Source of the DNA: Hungateiclostridiaceae bacterium UBA1305
GTDB taxonomy: Bacteria > Bacillota > Clostridia > Acetivibrionales > DTU013
Length of the DNA stretch: 31,692 nt
Reading direction: 5' to 3'
Assembly (NCBI GenBank): GCA_002307275.1
Contig: DBTX01000020.1
Coordinates: 1 to 31,692 of the forward strand
The notes beneath the pieces are model-generated. The model made no database searches. It saw only the letters and a list, made by a program, of their open reading frames with translations, and was not told where the DNA came from. Both the position numbers and the translations under genes were made by a program. Below, piece by piece: positions 16,805 through 24,999 of the stretch (its first letter is position 1; each line of letters starts with the position of its first letter).

Positions 16805-18223
16805 TTAATCCCTGCTTTTATTTATTTCATCACGAGCCTGAGCAAAAACTTTTTCTACATCATTCATCCACATATCAATGGTCATCTGCTTATTCATTAC
16901 CAACGGAATACATTTTGCAAAAATCTCCGTCTGTATGCTGATTTTAGAGTTTTTCGGCAACATGGCCCAGTTATCGATGATGGGCGTACTGTCATCCAGT
17001 ATGGAAAAGAAGTCGTCGGTTGTTTTGGACAGCTTATATTTTACAAGCTCACGCGCATGCTTTAGAGCGAAAACTCCGTCTGACTTATCGGCAAAAAGCT
17101 CAACTGATATATCGGAATACAAAAATTTTAAAAATTCCCTGGCTAATGCCGGATTCTTTGCCTTTGCAGGAATTGAAAACTGCTCGCAGGTAATTGCTGC
17201 ATAATGTTTATCATCCTGATTAAAGGTCGGTACCGGTGCAAGTCCGAATTCAAAACCTTCCTCCCTCGGAGCATTTTTCATCTCATTCTCAATCCAGCTG
17301 CTGCATGGAATAAACAGAGCCTTACCCTGCATCATTTCAGTCTGAGCCTGCGTATGATTGAGCGCAACCGTGCCTTTCATCAAATACCCCTGGCTGGTGA
17401 TCCTGTCTAAAATCTGCAAAACCTTTTTGACCTTATCATTTTCAAAGGAGCCTTTTTCATAATTATAAATCCTATTAAGCGTATCCATACCGCATGAATT
17501 TGCAATTGCAGGCCACAGGACCAGTTCCAGGTATGTCGGATAAATCCCCTGATATGTAAAAAGGTCTCGTCCTTCCTTTTTTGCTATATCGCCAAGCGCA
17601 AAAAATTCATCCCATGTATTTGGGACAACCCATCCTCTTTTTTTGAATAAATTTTTATTATATACCAATCCCGTAGAGCCATAATTAAAAGGAGCAAGAT
17701 AAATTCTACCGTCCTGGTAAGGGGAGAATTTTACAGTATCAAGCACTCCCGGAATAATCATATCTTTGATTGCCTTTTCTCTGTCAAGGGCTTTTTCATT
17801 AAAAAAATCCGTCAGATCAGTCAGTCCCTTTTCCCTGATTAAAGACAGCACGAGCCCCGAGCTTTCAATATCGTTCAATGAAATAAAATCCGGAGGATTG
17901 CCTGAAACGACACTTGGTGTAATAATTTGACCTATTTGGGGGTTGATTGTCATATGAACTTTAGTACCTGGGTAAGCTTCTTCAAATTTGAGTATTATTG
18001 AATCCCAGTAGTCTTTTGAATAACCTCCTTGAAAAACTGCAATTTCAAGCTCCGTGTTGGAGAAATTTGCTTTTACCCATGATGCTTCATGTATTATGCC
18101 TGAATTCTGACCGCTATTTATATTCTGTCCGACATGGTTTGATGAATTACAGCACGCAGAAATAAAGGCTAAGAATATTGCCGTAATCAAAATATGAAGT
18201 ATTCTGGACCACAGCCTTCTCAT
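16805..18223 (-). CDS. paralogous sugar-binding lipoprotein next to the two-component system (SBP2)
   Basis: 472 residues, ATG at 18223 with AGGGGG 8 bases upstream. The signal peptide ends in a lipobox (AFISAC), making it a membrane-tethered lipoprotein. The binding fold matches SBP1 closely (GRDLFTYQGIYPTYLELVLW, LNHTQAQTEMMQGKALFIPC, NAPREEGFEF). It starts 18 bases after the stop of the response regulator and is followed by a terminator, so it is cotranscribed with the kinase and regulator and not with any permease. This placing suggests that it presents the sugar to the kinase's extracellular domain, or serves as a second, tighter-binding receptor for the same importer. Its DNA is much richer in A/T than the SBP1 downstream genes. 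Confidence 0.94.
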   Translation of the reverse strand: MRRLWSRILHILITAIFLAFISACCNSSNHVGQNINSGQNSGIIHEASWVKANFSNTELEIAVFQGGYSKDYWDSIILKFEEAYPGTKVHMTINPQIGQIITPSVVSGNPPDFISLNDIESSGLVLSLIREKGLTDLTDFFNEKALDREKAIKDMIIPGVLDTVKFSPYQDGRIYLAPFNYGSTGLVYNKNLFKKRGWVVPNTWDEFFALGDIAKKEGRDLFTYQGIYPTYLELVLWPAIANSCGMDTLNRIYNYEKGSFENDKVKKVLQILDRITSQGYLMKGTVALNHTQAQTEMMQGKALFIPCSSWIENEMKNAPREEGFEFGLAPVPTFNQDDKHYAAITCEQFSIPAKAKNPALAREFLKFLYSDISVELFADKSDGVFALKHARELVKYKLSKTTDDFFSILDDSTPIIDNWAMLPKNSKISIQTEIFAKCIPLVMNKQMTIDMWMNDVEKVFAQARDEINKSRD

Positions 18224-18241
18224 AAATTTTCCCCCTGTTCA

Positions 18242-19867
18242 TCAATGGCAATTTATATTACTGCTTTTTTTACTGTTTCTGAAATCTGTTGGGCTGACCC
18301 CGAAATACTTCCTGAAGACCTTATTAAAGTAGAACTGGTCGTCAATACCTACCTGGCAGGCTATATTCTTAATCGGCATATCTTTCCCTTTAATCAAAGC
18401 CGCCGCCTTTTCCATCCTGACTTCATTAATATAGTTCATGATACTCTTTCCGGTCTCATTTTTAAAAAGTCTGCAGATATAGCTTTCATTCAAATTTGCA
18501 TATTTAGAAATCATATTTATAGTTATTTTTTTACTGTAATTACAATTTATAAATTGAATAATGCTTTTTATTTCATCTCTGTAATTTGCCTTATATTCAG
18601 TTTTCAACAAGGCAAAGATGCTGTTCAGCAGCTCTGAGACCAGCTCTATAAATTGGTCTCCGGTTTCTGCATTACAGATATGTTCTTTATTACTTTCAAA
18701 TATATGGCCTTTCATCAAAGAAGAATTGTAGACTTTTCTTTCAAGTATTTCCACAAGCCTGATTACATCCTTTTTAAGGAGGATGGGTTCGATACATGCC
18801 ATGGAAGCATATCCTATAATGGTTTTAATGCTTTCAATGGCTTCACTTATGTTATTTTCCTCGAATAGAGGCCATATTTTTCTTAGTTCGTTTTCATATT
18901 CATTAAATAATTTATTATCGGTTACTTCTTGGGATATGGAAATGATTGACCCATTACCGGAATAAAATTTAAAGCCAATGGCCTTGATGCATTTGGAATA
19001 CATTGATTTTGCCCCATAGTACCCCTCAAACTCAGTACTTACAACAATACTCACTTCAATATTCAGGTATAGCTTTAGAAGATCATGAATTTTTCCCGCT
19101 GATTTTTCCGGAGTATTTTTAATAAGTTTAAATCCCTGTAAAGGAATAATAACCGCTAACCGTTTATGGTCAATATCAATTATGTGAATATCAGGTATTG
19201 GACTCAGGTATTCACTGATAATCTTCTGCATGGAAACTGAAAGCATTTTCCTGTCATCAAATTTTGCACTGCCCAATGCTTCTTCATAATTATCGATAAA
19301 AACATAGAACATGATACTCTTTGGCAAAACAGAAGGCAAACCTGCTTCTTCAATTTGACGGGCAATATATTGATATTCAAAACCATTCTCGTCATTTAGA
19401 AGATATTTGAAAAAATCATTTTTCATTATGGTAATACTCTGTTTCAATTTAATTGTTTCTTTTAGTTTTTTAATCTTCATTTCCTTTTCCGAAGCCAACG
19501 CGCCCCCAATGTTATTCAACATTGCAATAAAATCATCCGCTATTATTGTAACTTTTAGAATATACTCTGCCGCGCCCAGCATTAAAGCCTGTTTTACAAG
19601 ATCAAGCTCTCCATAATTGCTGAGAACAACTATCTTACCCGCGTAGTTTGATTCCTTTAGCTTTTTTATTAATTGCAGACCATCCATATTGGGCATTTTT
19701 AAATCCGTTATCACAATATCCGGCTGGAATTTTTCAATCATTGCAATTGCTTCATACCCATCACAGGCAGTACCGATGAAATCAAAGCCTTGCTGCTCCC
19801 AGTCAATAATGCTTCTTAATGCGACCCTCACTAAATTTTCATCATCAACAACAAGTATTTTTAACAT
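18242..19867 (-). CDS. YesN-type response regulator with AraC DNA-binding domain
   Basis: 541 residues. The receiver domain occupies about 1-120, with acidic pocket DDE (8-10), phospho-acceptor D55 (IVITDLKMPNMDG) and the conserved Lys near 105 (EYILKVT). A long central region (about 125-420) is the usual poorly conserved YesN middle. The C-terminal AraC domain has the two helix-turn-helix units (ISKYANLNESYICRLFKNET; IKNIACQVGIDDQFYFNKVF) and ends FGVSPTDFRN. Its ATG (19865-19867) overlaps the kinase stop by 7 bases (ATGTTAA), so the two are translationally coupled. It should bind DNA when phosphorylated by that kinase and activate the sugar locus; the TGTAC repeat before SBP1 is one candidate target. 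Confidence 0.96.
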   Translation of the reverse strand: MLKILVVDDENLVRVALRSIIDWEQQGFDFIGTACDGYEAIAMIEKFQPDIVITDLKMPNMDGLQLIKKLKESNYAGKIVVLSNYGELDLVKQALMLGAAEYILKVTIIADDFIAMLNNIGGALASEKEMKIKKLKETIKLKQSITIMKNDFFKYLLNDENGFEYQYIARQIEEAGLPSVLPKSIMFYVFIDNYEEALGSAKFDDRKMLSVSMQKIISEYLSPIPDIHIIDIDHKRLAVIIPLQGFKLIKNTPEKSAGKIHDLLKLYLNIEVSIVVSTEFEGYYGAKSMYSKCIKAIGFKFYSGNGSIISISQEVTDNKLFNEYENELRKIWPLFEENNISEAIESIKTIIGYASMACIEPILLKKDVIRLVEILERKVYNSSLMKGHIFESNKEHICNAETGDQFIELVSELLNSIFALLKTEYKANYRDEIKSIIQFINCNYSKKITINMISKYANLNESYICRLFKNETGKSIMNYINEVRMEKAAALIKGKDMPIKNIACQVGIDDQFYFNKVFRKYFGVSPTDFRNSKKSSNINCH

Positions 19868-21738
19868 GCCTCGTCACCTGGCTTCTTAATTACAGGCAGC
19901 CTCATTACAACTTGAGTGCCTTCTCCGATACTGCTTTTAATCGTTTGCCCGAATTTATCCCCAAAATGTAATATGATTCTATCCCTTACATTGTTCATTC
20001 CAATCCCCGACAGTTTTCCCTCATTGTCCCTTAAGACCATGTTTCTATCTTTAATGGCGCTTAGGTCAAACCCTTTGCCATCATCGCTGATTTCTATTTC
20101 AAAATATTCATCAAAAGAATGTGTACTTATTTTAATATTTATCTGTCTATTATTTTCACTTACACCATGGATAATTGCATTTTCAACTATCGGCTGCAAA
20201 ATAAACTTAATTATAAGGTTATTTTTGGCACATTCCTCAATATCATATATAACATTAAAAGAATCGGCATATCTTATTTTTTGGATTGTGAGGTAATTTT
20301 CTATATTTATGAACTCTTCCTTTAAAGTAATAAGCTCATTTTTATTTATAATAGTGTTGCGCAAAAGATTTGCAAGCGCGCCGATTCCTTCGCTCACCGT
20401 AGGTACCCGGCTCATAAGAGCAGTCCATTTCAAAGTGTTCAGGGTATTAAAAAGAAAATGCGGGTTTATTTGAGCTTGAAGCATGTTAAGTTCAAGTTCC
20501 CTTTTCTTTTTTTGGTCTTCGTTTGTACGTTTTATTAATTCACCCATCTGCGTGACCATTGAATCAAACTTGTTAGAAAGATACCCCATTTCATCATTGT
20601 ATTTATCCTGAATACGTACTCCCAAATCTCCTTCTGAAATTTTACCTGCTGTTTTAACCATATTTTTAATAGGTACCGCAATACTTATTGTTATTATTAA
20701 AGAAAATGCAACAGAAAAAATCAAGCATAATATTGCAAGAAATATTATGCTGGTTTTTATCTTCGAGGCTTCAGCGTCAATGTATGAAATCAGTATGGTT
20801 GCAGCAATGTACCACTTTGTCCTGGAATTATATATAAACAGCACCTGGTTTTGTTCACCGGCTAAATCAAGAGTGAATGTATAAAGATTCCCTTTCTGGT
20901 TTGCCTGAATATATTCGAATAATTCGGGATCCGGATACTTTTTCCCTTTTTCTATGCTGGAATCGATACTTGATAATACAATCCCCTCTTCACTGATTAT
21001 AAAAATGGCTGAACCTTTCCCCATATCCACATTGTCATATGCATTTTTAGAAAACTCCTGTTCATCTATTGATATAAACATATATCCCAACCTGCTGGAA
21101 CTATCGGTTATCGAATTAATACTCCTGCAAATAACTATGCTGTTCAAATCTCTTCTGGATCTTGCGCTTGCCCAATAATCCAACGGAATATTTCTTTTTG
21201 CCCCCTCTGTGAACTGATTTATGTAATCGTTATTAAACGAGTCATATCCCAAATCATAAAATTGCTCACCGGAGTCCGTATATATACTGATATTGTCTAT
21301 ATATCTGTTGACTAATCTTTTTTCTCCAAGCAAATCGTTTATTTCCTTAACTATTGTCCCCTTTTTTATATCGTCAAGCATGTTATAACGAGGCAGGTTT
21401 TCCTGTATTAATGTATCCAGTGACAGCTGATCACACAGATTTTCATATTTTTCTATTTCTGTTGATATGTTTTTGTCTAGTTGTTCCAGAAGCTGGTATG
21501 ATGATTTGCTTAATTTATTTTTTATCGAATTTGAATACTGATAATATGAAAATAATCCAATTATAGTCAAGGGTATTAATGATATAATCGTAAATGCGAT
21601 AATAAGCCTTGTCTGAATCCTTAAATTCCTGAGATAGAAAATAACCTTCAAACCTTTGGGATGAGAAAAAGAATTTTTAATTTTATAAATTCCTATATAT
21701 TTAAATGTTTTTTTTATAAATTCACTTAAATTTTGCAT
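19861..21738 (-). CDS. YesM-type membrane sensor histidine kinase
   Basis: 625 residues from the ATG at 21738, with GAGAAAG upstream; a GTG two codons earlier is an alternative. One membrane segment at about 45-66, an extracellular dCache-like sensing domain (about 70-325), a second segment at about 328-353, a HAMP linker (VPIKNMVKTAGKISEGDLGV), then the His_kinase domain with phospho-acceptor H427 (LQAQINPHFLFNTLN) and a HATPase domain with the N box (QPIVENAIIHG) and G box (DDGKGF; GIGMNNVRDRI). It is the partner of the overlapping YesN-like regulator. The large outer domain may sense sugar directly or through SBP2. A 177-base gap separates it from the GH95 gene; a weak hairpin with a T-run (about 21860-21885) and an A/T-rich stretch there may hold a terminator and a second promoter. 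Confidence 0.95.
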   Translation of the reverse strand: MQNLSEFIKKTFKYIGIYKIKNSFSHPKGLKVIFYLRNLRIQTRLIIAFTIISLIPLTIIGLFSYYQYSNSIKNKLSKSSYQLLEQLDKNISTEIEKYENLCDQLSLDTLIQENLPRYNMLDDIKKGTIVKEINDLLGEKRLVNRYIDNISIYTDSGEQFYDLGYDSFNNDYINQFTEGAKRNIPLDYWASARSRRDLNSIVICRSINSITDSSSRLGYMFISIDEQEFSKNAYDNVDMGKGSAIFIISEEGIVLSSIDSSIEKGKKYPDPELFEYIQANQKGNLYTFTLDLAGEQNQVLFIYNSRTKWYIAATILISYIDAEASKIKTSIIFLAILCLIFSVAFSLIITISIAVPIKNMVKTAGKISEGDLGVRIQDKYNDEMGYLSNKFDSMVTQMGELIKRTNEDQKKKRELELNMLQAQINPHFLFNTLNTLKWTALMSRVPTVSEGIGALANLLRNTIINKNELITLKEEFINIENYLTIQKIRYADSFNVIYDIEECAKNNLIIKFILQPIVENAIIHGVSENNRQINIKISTHSFDEYFEIEISDDGKGFDLSAIKDRNMVLRDNEGKLSGIGMNNVRDRIILHFGDKFGQTIKSSIGEGTQVVMRLPVIKKPGDEAC

Positions 21739-21915
21739 AGTCACTTTCTCAATAACCTCATAAGAATTCCATCAACTACCTTAGTTTTTATAATTATCCG
21801 ATTTTCACATGTTTTTATTGAAAGGAACTTATTGCTATATTATATATTACAAATATTACAAAAAGTCACCTCACGATGAGTTCCATGCTTCATAACCCCC
21901 TCATAACCCTTATCT

Positions 21916-24207
21916 TTATAATCTATAAATCATACACTGCTCACCAGCTACCAGGATTATCTTAATATTATCATACCTTTTGCACTCGACCGATACCTGG
22001 CTGCTATCTTGCTTTCGTATACAAAGCTTTTCTCCGCTAAATACGTTTTTAACATTGAAGGTCCCTGCTTTTTCAGCTTCCAGGCGTATAAACTCCACTT
22101 CTCTGTTTTTAACCGACGAAGAAACCAGTATCCCGTTTTCACCTCTGAAGCCACTGAAAGCCGTCCCATCTTTCTTCCATGCTTCCGGTATGGCAGGAAA
22201 TACCCGGATAACTCCATTGTGTGACTGCAACAGCATTTCTTGCAGAACATCTGCCGCACACATGTTGGATTCAAGTGTAAACGGCCTGTATTTGAAGTTT
22301 GTCAATCCACAGTTTTTATAATCTCCGTTCAAATGAAAGCCGTTTTGTGAACATAAATTCCCCCAGAACAGCTTCAGTTGAAAAGCTGCAGCCTCTCCAT
22401 TTTGCTGTATCGCATAAAGCTCTGCCATCCATGTGAATGAAAATCCAACCCACCATCGTATTCCCAATTGTTCCAGATCACTAATTGTTGCATCAATGAT
22501 CTCCCTTTCCCTATTGCTGCCGTCGTAGTTGAGAAGTCTCAACGGATGAATAGCCATCGCATGGGCAAAATGCCGATGGCTTTCATTCAACGATTCATCA
22601 GGACTGAGCATCAGAACATTTCCTTCATTGACCGCAAGCTCAGGCAGCAGGTCATATCTTTGTTTCCAGACATCTTTCTCATTATTGTCAAGTGCTTCCG
22701 ATATTTCACAAAGTGTTCTAAAAAGATACTTCAGTAATGACAGGTCATAATTGCTGTTGGGCGTGAGCCATGATGCAAGCGTGTTATCATGGATTTCCGG
22801 TGAACTTGAAAGAGGAAGCATCAATCTGCCGTTTTCATCGACCTGCAGCCATCTAATTACACAAAGCGCAGTTTCCTTGAACCAGGGATATACCCTATTG
22901 CTTAGAAATTCCCTATCACCGGTTGTTTTCCAGTAATCTGCGAATGATTTGCACAGCCAGATCTGGTTTGTCAGATTGAGGCTGTACATGGGCCAGCCTC
23001 CGAGAGGTTTGCCGTCTATGCTCATTACAGCCGGAAGACTCAAACCCGGAGCGTCAAAAAACTCACCGGCAAATTTCCTGGCCTGCGGGACCAACTCCCA
23101 CAGAAATTCTACAAAACTTTCACCCTCTTCCAGGTGATTTGCTTTTAAATAATGGTAATAGCTCATCTGGGTATTCAGGTCATTGTGGTAATCGCCTTTC
23201 CATGGGGGCAGCATGTCATTGTCCGCCGTCCAGACCCCTTGCAGCGGCATGGGAGGAGCATCTTTCCTCGAACATGATCCAAACAGGTAATTAGCCAGGT
23301 ACCATTGTTTTTCAAATTCCTCATCGTGTATAGTAACTGCGCTCTTGCCCCAGTAATCCTTCCACCACCTCTTGTGTCCCTCTATACTTCCACTAAAGCC
23401 TGTATGTAAAGCCCCTAGTATTTTTATTTTAGCATTTTCCAACCAGCCATCCCCATCTCTGCTTGATGCCACAAAGTACGCAGCATCCAAGGTTTCCTGC
23501 GTTTTCTTCTGCCCTAGAATTATACTGAATTCAATTCCCTCAGCAGTCCTTTGAATAAACCACTTGAGGCACCCCTCTTCAAACCATTCAATTTGAGGAT
23601 ACTGCAGCTGTTCTAGTGAACCGTTGGAAATATTTGCTTTTAATATCTTTCCACAGTCGGAGCCGTCACACGGAACTATTCCGAACACAGGGGCTTTTAC
23701 CTTAATTTGCGGCAATGCAGCGTTTCCCGATATATGAATATATCCGAACATTTCTGTTGCGTGCAGGAAGGTTCCGATTTCAGAACACTTTTCACCAAAC
23801 TGGAGCTTTACCACTGCACAAGCATCTTTAAGGCATAGATAGCTTTCCACCCTTTCGCCCGGCAAACCATAATTGATCTCCAGCCTGCCTGCAGGAATCT
23901 TTGTTGGTGTCACTCTGTTATAACAATCGTCAAATATCCTGTTGATTCCCTCAACATCTTTTTCGCCGACAAGTTCTATCATTTTCTTATAAGTAAAGTC
24001 CTTCTCCAGCGTTTCAGGTGCAGGTCTTGTGTCCCACAGATCACCCCTGTCAAGGCTCATCCTCAATGGCATCCCATTTCCCCAGACAAGGCATCCCAAT
24101 AGCCCGTTTCCCAGAGGAACAGCTTCATCCCAGTTCGTTACAGCTTCATCAAAATATAAATCGCAGTATGTTTCCGGCAGCTTTTTTTCAACGCTCCAAT
24201 CGCTCAT
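21916..24207 (-). CDS. GH95-like glycosidase with altered catalytic residues
   Basis: 763 residues, ATG at 24207 with GGGGGA 8 bases upstream. The N-terminal beta domain opens with WDEAVPLGNGLLGCLVWGNG, the family's usual first motif; the (alpha/alpha)6 barrel holds HNDLNTQMSYY, SSSPEIHDN, HRHFAHAMAIHPL and FTLESNMCAADVLQEMLLQS. Set against the Bifidobacterium bifidum 1,2-alpha-L-fucosidase, E471 matches the acid E566, N345 matches N423, but D343 stands where N421 is expected and E646 where D766 is expected. There is no signal peptide, so it acts in the cytoplasm on imported glycan. GH95 includes alpha-L-fucosidases and alpha-L-galactosidases; with these changes the substrate is uncertain. 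It is the first gene of the leftward locus, behind a recognisable promoter. Confidence 0.85.
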   Translation of the reverse strand: MSDWSVEKKLPETYCDLYFDEAVTNWDEAVPLGNGLLGCLVWGNGMPLRMSLDRGDLWDTRPAPETLEKDFTYKKMIELVGEKDVEGINRIFDDCYNRVTPTKIPAGRLEINYGLPGERVESYLCLKDACAVVKLQFGEKCSEIGTFLHATEMFGYIHISGNAALPQIKVKAPVFGIVPCDGSDCGKILKANISNGSLEQLQYPQIEWFEEGCLKWFIQRTAEGIEFSIILGQKKTQETLDAAYFVASSRDGDGWLENAKIKILGALHTGFSGSIEGHKRWWKDYWGKSAVTIHDEEFEKQWYLANYLFGSCSRKDAPPMPLQGVWTADNDMLPPWKGDYHNDLNTQMSYYHYLKANHLEEGESFVEFLWELVPQARKFAGEFFDAPGLSLPAVMSIDGKPLGGWPMYSLNLTNQIWLCKSFADYWKTTGDREFLSNRVYPWFKETALCVIRWLQVDENGRLMLPLSSSPEIHDNTLASWLTPNSNYDLSLLKYLFRTLCEISEALDNNEKDVWKQRYDLLPELAVNEGNVLMLSPDESLNESHRHFAHAMAIHPLRLLNYDGSNREREIIDATISDLEQLGIRWWVGFSFTWMAELYAIQQNGEAAAFQLKLFWGNLCSQNGFHLNGDYKNCGLTNFKYRPFTLESNMCAADVLQEMLLQSHNGVIRVFPAIPEAWKKDGTAFSGFRGENGILVSSSVKNREVEFIRLEAEKAGTFNVKNVFSGEKLCIRKQDSSQVSVECKRYDNIKIILVAGEQCMIYRL

Positions 24208-24240
24208 ATGTGTTATCCCCCAAGTAAATACTTTTTTAAG

Positions 24241-24360
24241 CTAATACTACAGCGAAACATTTTATTTATCCTTCCGGAAATAGCGCGTTGAAGCGTTCGC
24301 GACATTTCTGGAGGGCGCATAAATGCCCTGTATAAATATTTGTTTTGCTGTAGTACTAAT
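24241..24360. repeat. 120-bp palindromic MITE-like element
   Basis: The ends are imperfect inverted repeats: TACTACAGCGAAAC from 24245 is mirrored by GTTTTGCTGTAGTA ending near 24356, with pairing carrying on into TATTTAT. The interior also folds on itself (TTCCGGAAATAGCGCG against CGCGACATTTCTGGAGG). So nearly the whole 120 bases can form one long hairpin, with no coding capacity. It sits between the GH95 start and its promoter and would therefore lie in the GH95 leader RNA. The end sequence TACTACAGCGAAA recurs exactly at 16773-16785, beside the SBP2 terminator. Confidence 0.7.
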
Positions 24361-24396
24361 AAATCAATTTTAATTGTGAAAAGAACATTTTATTTA

Positions 24397-24444
24397 ATTA
24401 TATACTTCATATGGCTATATTTACAATCGGAAATAACTATTTCC
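24397..24444 (-). promoter_or_regulatory. putative promoter and upstream palindrome for the GH95-led operon
   Basis: On the - strand TTGTAA (24421-24426) and TATAAT (24397-24402) are spaced by 18 bases, a fair housekeeping promoter. Three bases upstream of the -35 lies a perfect repeat, GGAAATA-AC-TATTTCC (24429-24444), well placed for an activator or repressor. Transcripts from here would carry the 120-bp palindromic element in their leader before the GH95 start. Confidence 0.5.
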
Positions 24445-24511
24445 ATAGCAGGACTATTAAAGCAATAAAGTCATGATATTATCATTTTGGGGGATATCAA
24501 ATGAAAAATGA

Positions 24512-24733
24512 TTTTTTGAGTCAACTGGAGGCTGGATGCAGTATTATGGGAAGTTCTATAAAACTGCATTAAGTGGTCTTGCCAATTATATCAATATGAA
24601 ATTAGTTAGGTGGGCACGACGAAAATACAAAAGCCTCAAGACACACAGACAAAGGGCGTATGACTGGCTTGTACATACATATAAAGCTAACCCGACATTG
24701 TTTGAATATTTGAAATCGTTTAAAGTGTGTTGA
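24512..24733 (+). pseudogene. ltrA: group II intron maturase, C-terminal fragment
   Basis: The open frame from 24512 to the TGA at 24731-24733 reads FFESTGGWMQYYGKFYKTAL, then RWARRKYKSLKTHRQRAYDW and NPTLFEYLKSF, which is the end of the intron reverse transcriptase: the maturase (GIIM) domain, with the YYGKFYK and W-x-R(R/K)KY motifs. The reverse transcriptase domains (normally about 300-350 residues before this) are missing, as is any start codon matching the full protein. The first ATG in frame is at 24536. It cannot support splicing or mobility alone. It lies opposite to all neighbouring genes. Confidence 0.9.
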
Positions 24734-24810
24734 TGGGAGCGGTGTGAGTCGAGAGATTCCCACACCGTTCTGCGAGAGCCTTGGGGTGAAATCCCCTTGG
24801 GCTACTCTAC
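24515..24810 (+). mobile_element. truncated group II intron, 3' end
   Basis: The remnant holds, in order, the maturase C-terminus, domain V (24737-24770) and domain VI (about 24772-24807), where GAGAGCC..GGGG pairs with CCCC..GGCT-A-CTC and leaves a bulged A at 24804, the expected branch-point adenosine. The 3' end is probably near 24810 (CTAC). The 5' half of the ribozyme (domains I-III) is not found upstream, so it is a dead 5'-truncated copy, as arises from incomplete reverse transcription. From 24811 to 24999 I see no gene. Confidence 0.88.
24737..24770 (+). ncRNA. group II intron domain V
   Basis: This 34-base hairpin has every feature of domain V: lower stem GAGCGGTGT with ACACCGTTC, including the AGC catalytic triad at 24738-24740; a two-base bulge (CC) on the 3' side; upper stem GAGTC/GATTC; and a GNRA tetraloop (GAGA). 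The core is intact although the rest of the ribozyme is lost. Confidence 0.93.
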
Positions 24811-24999
24811 TCTAAGTGTGCATTTTTTCAATCCAAATTTTCACCTGTTTCACTTATACCCTATACTTAATAAGCCAACCCATGCAAAAAATATCATGTT
24901 TATCATGCTCAGACATTTTCAATCTCACCGCCTTGAACTTCACCACATTTTTTGAGATATAGAAGCATAATTTTATTGAATTATCATTATTATAAAAGT

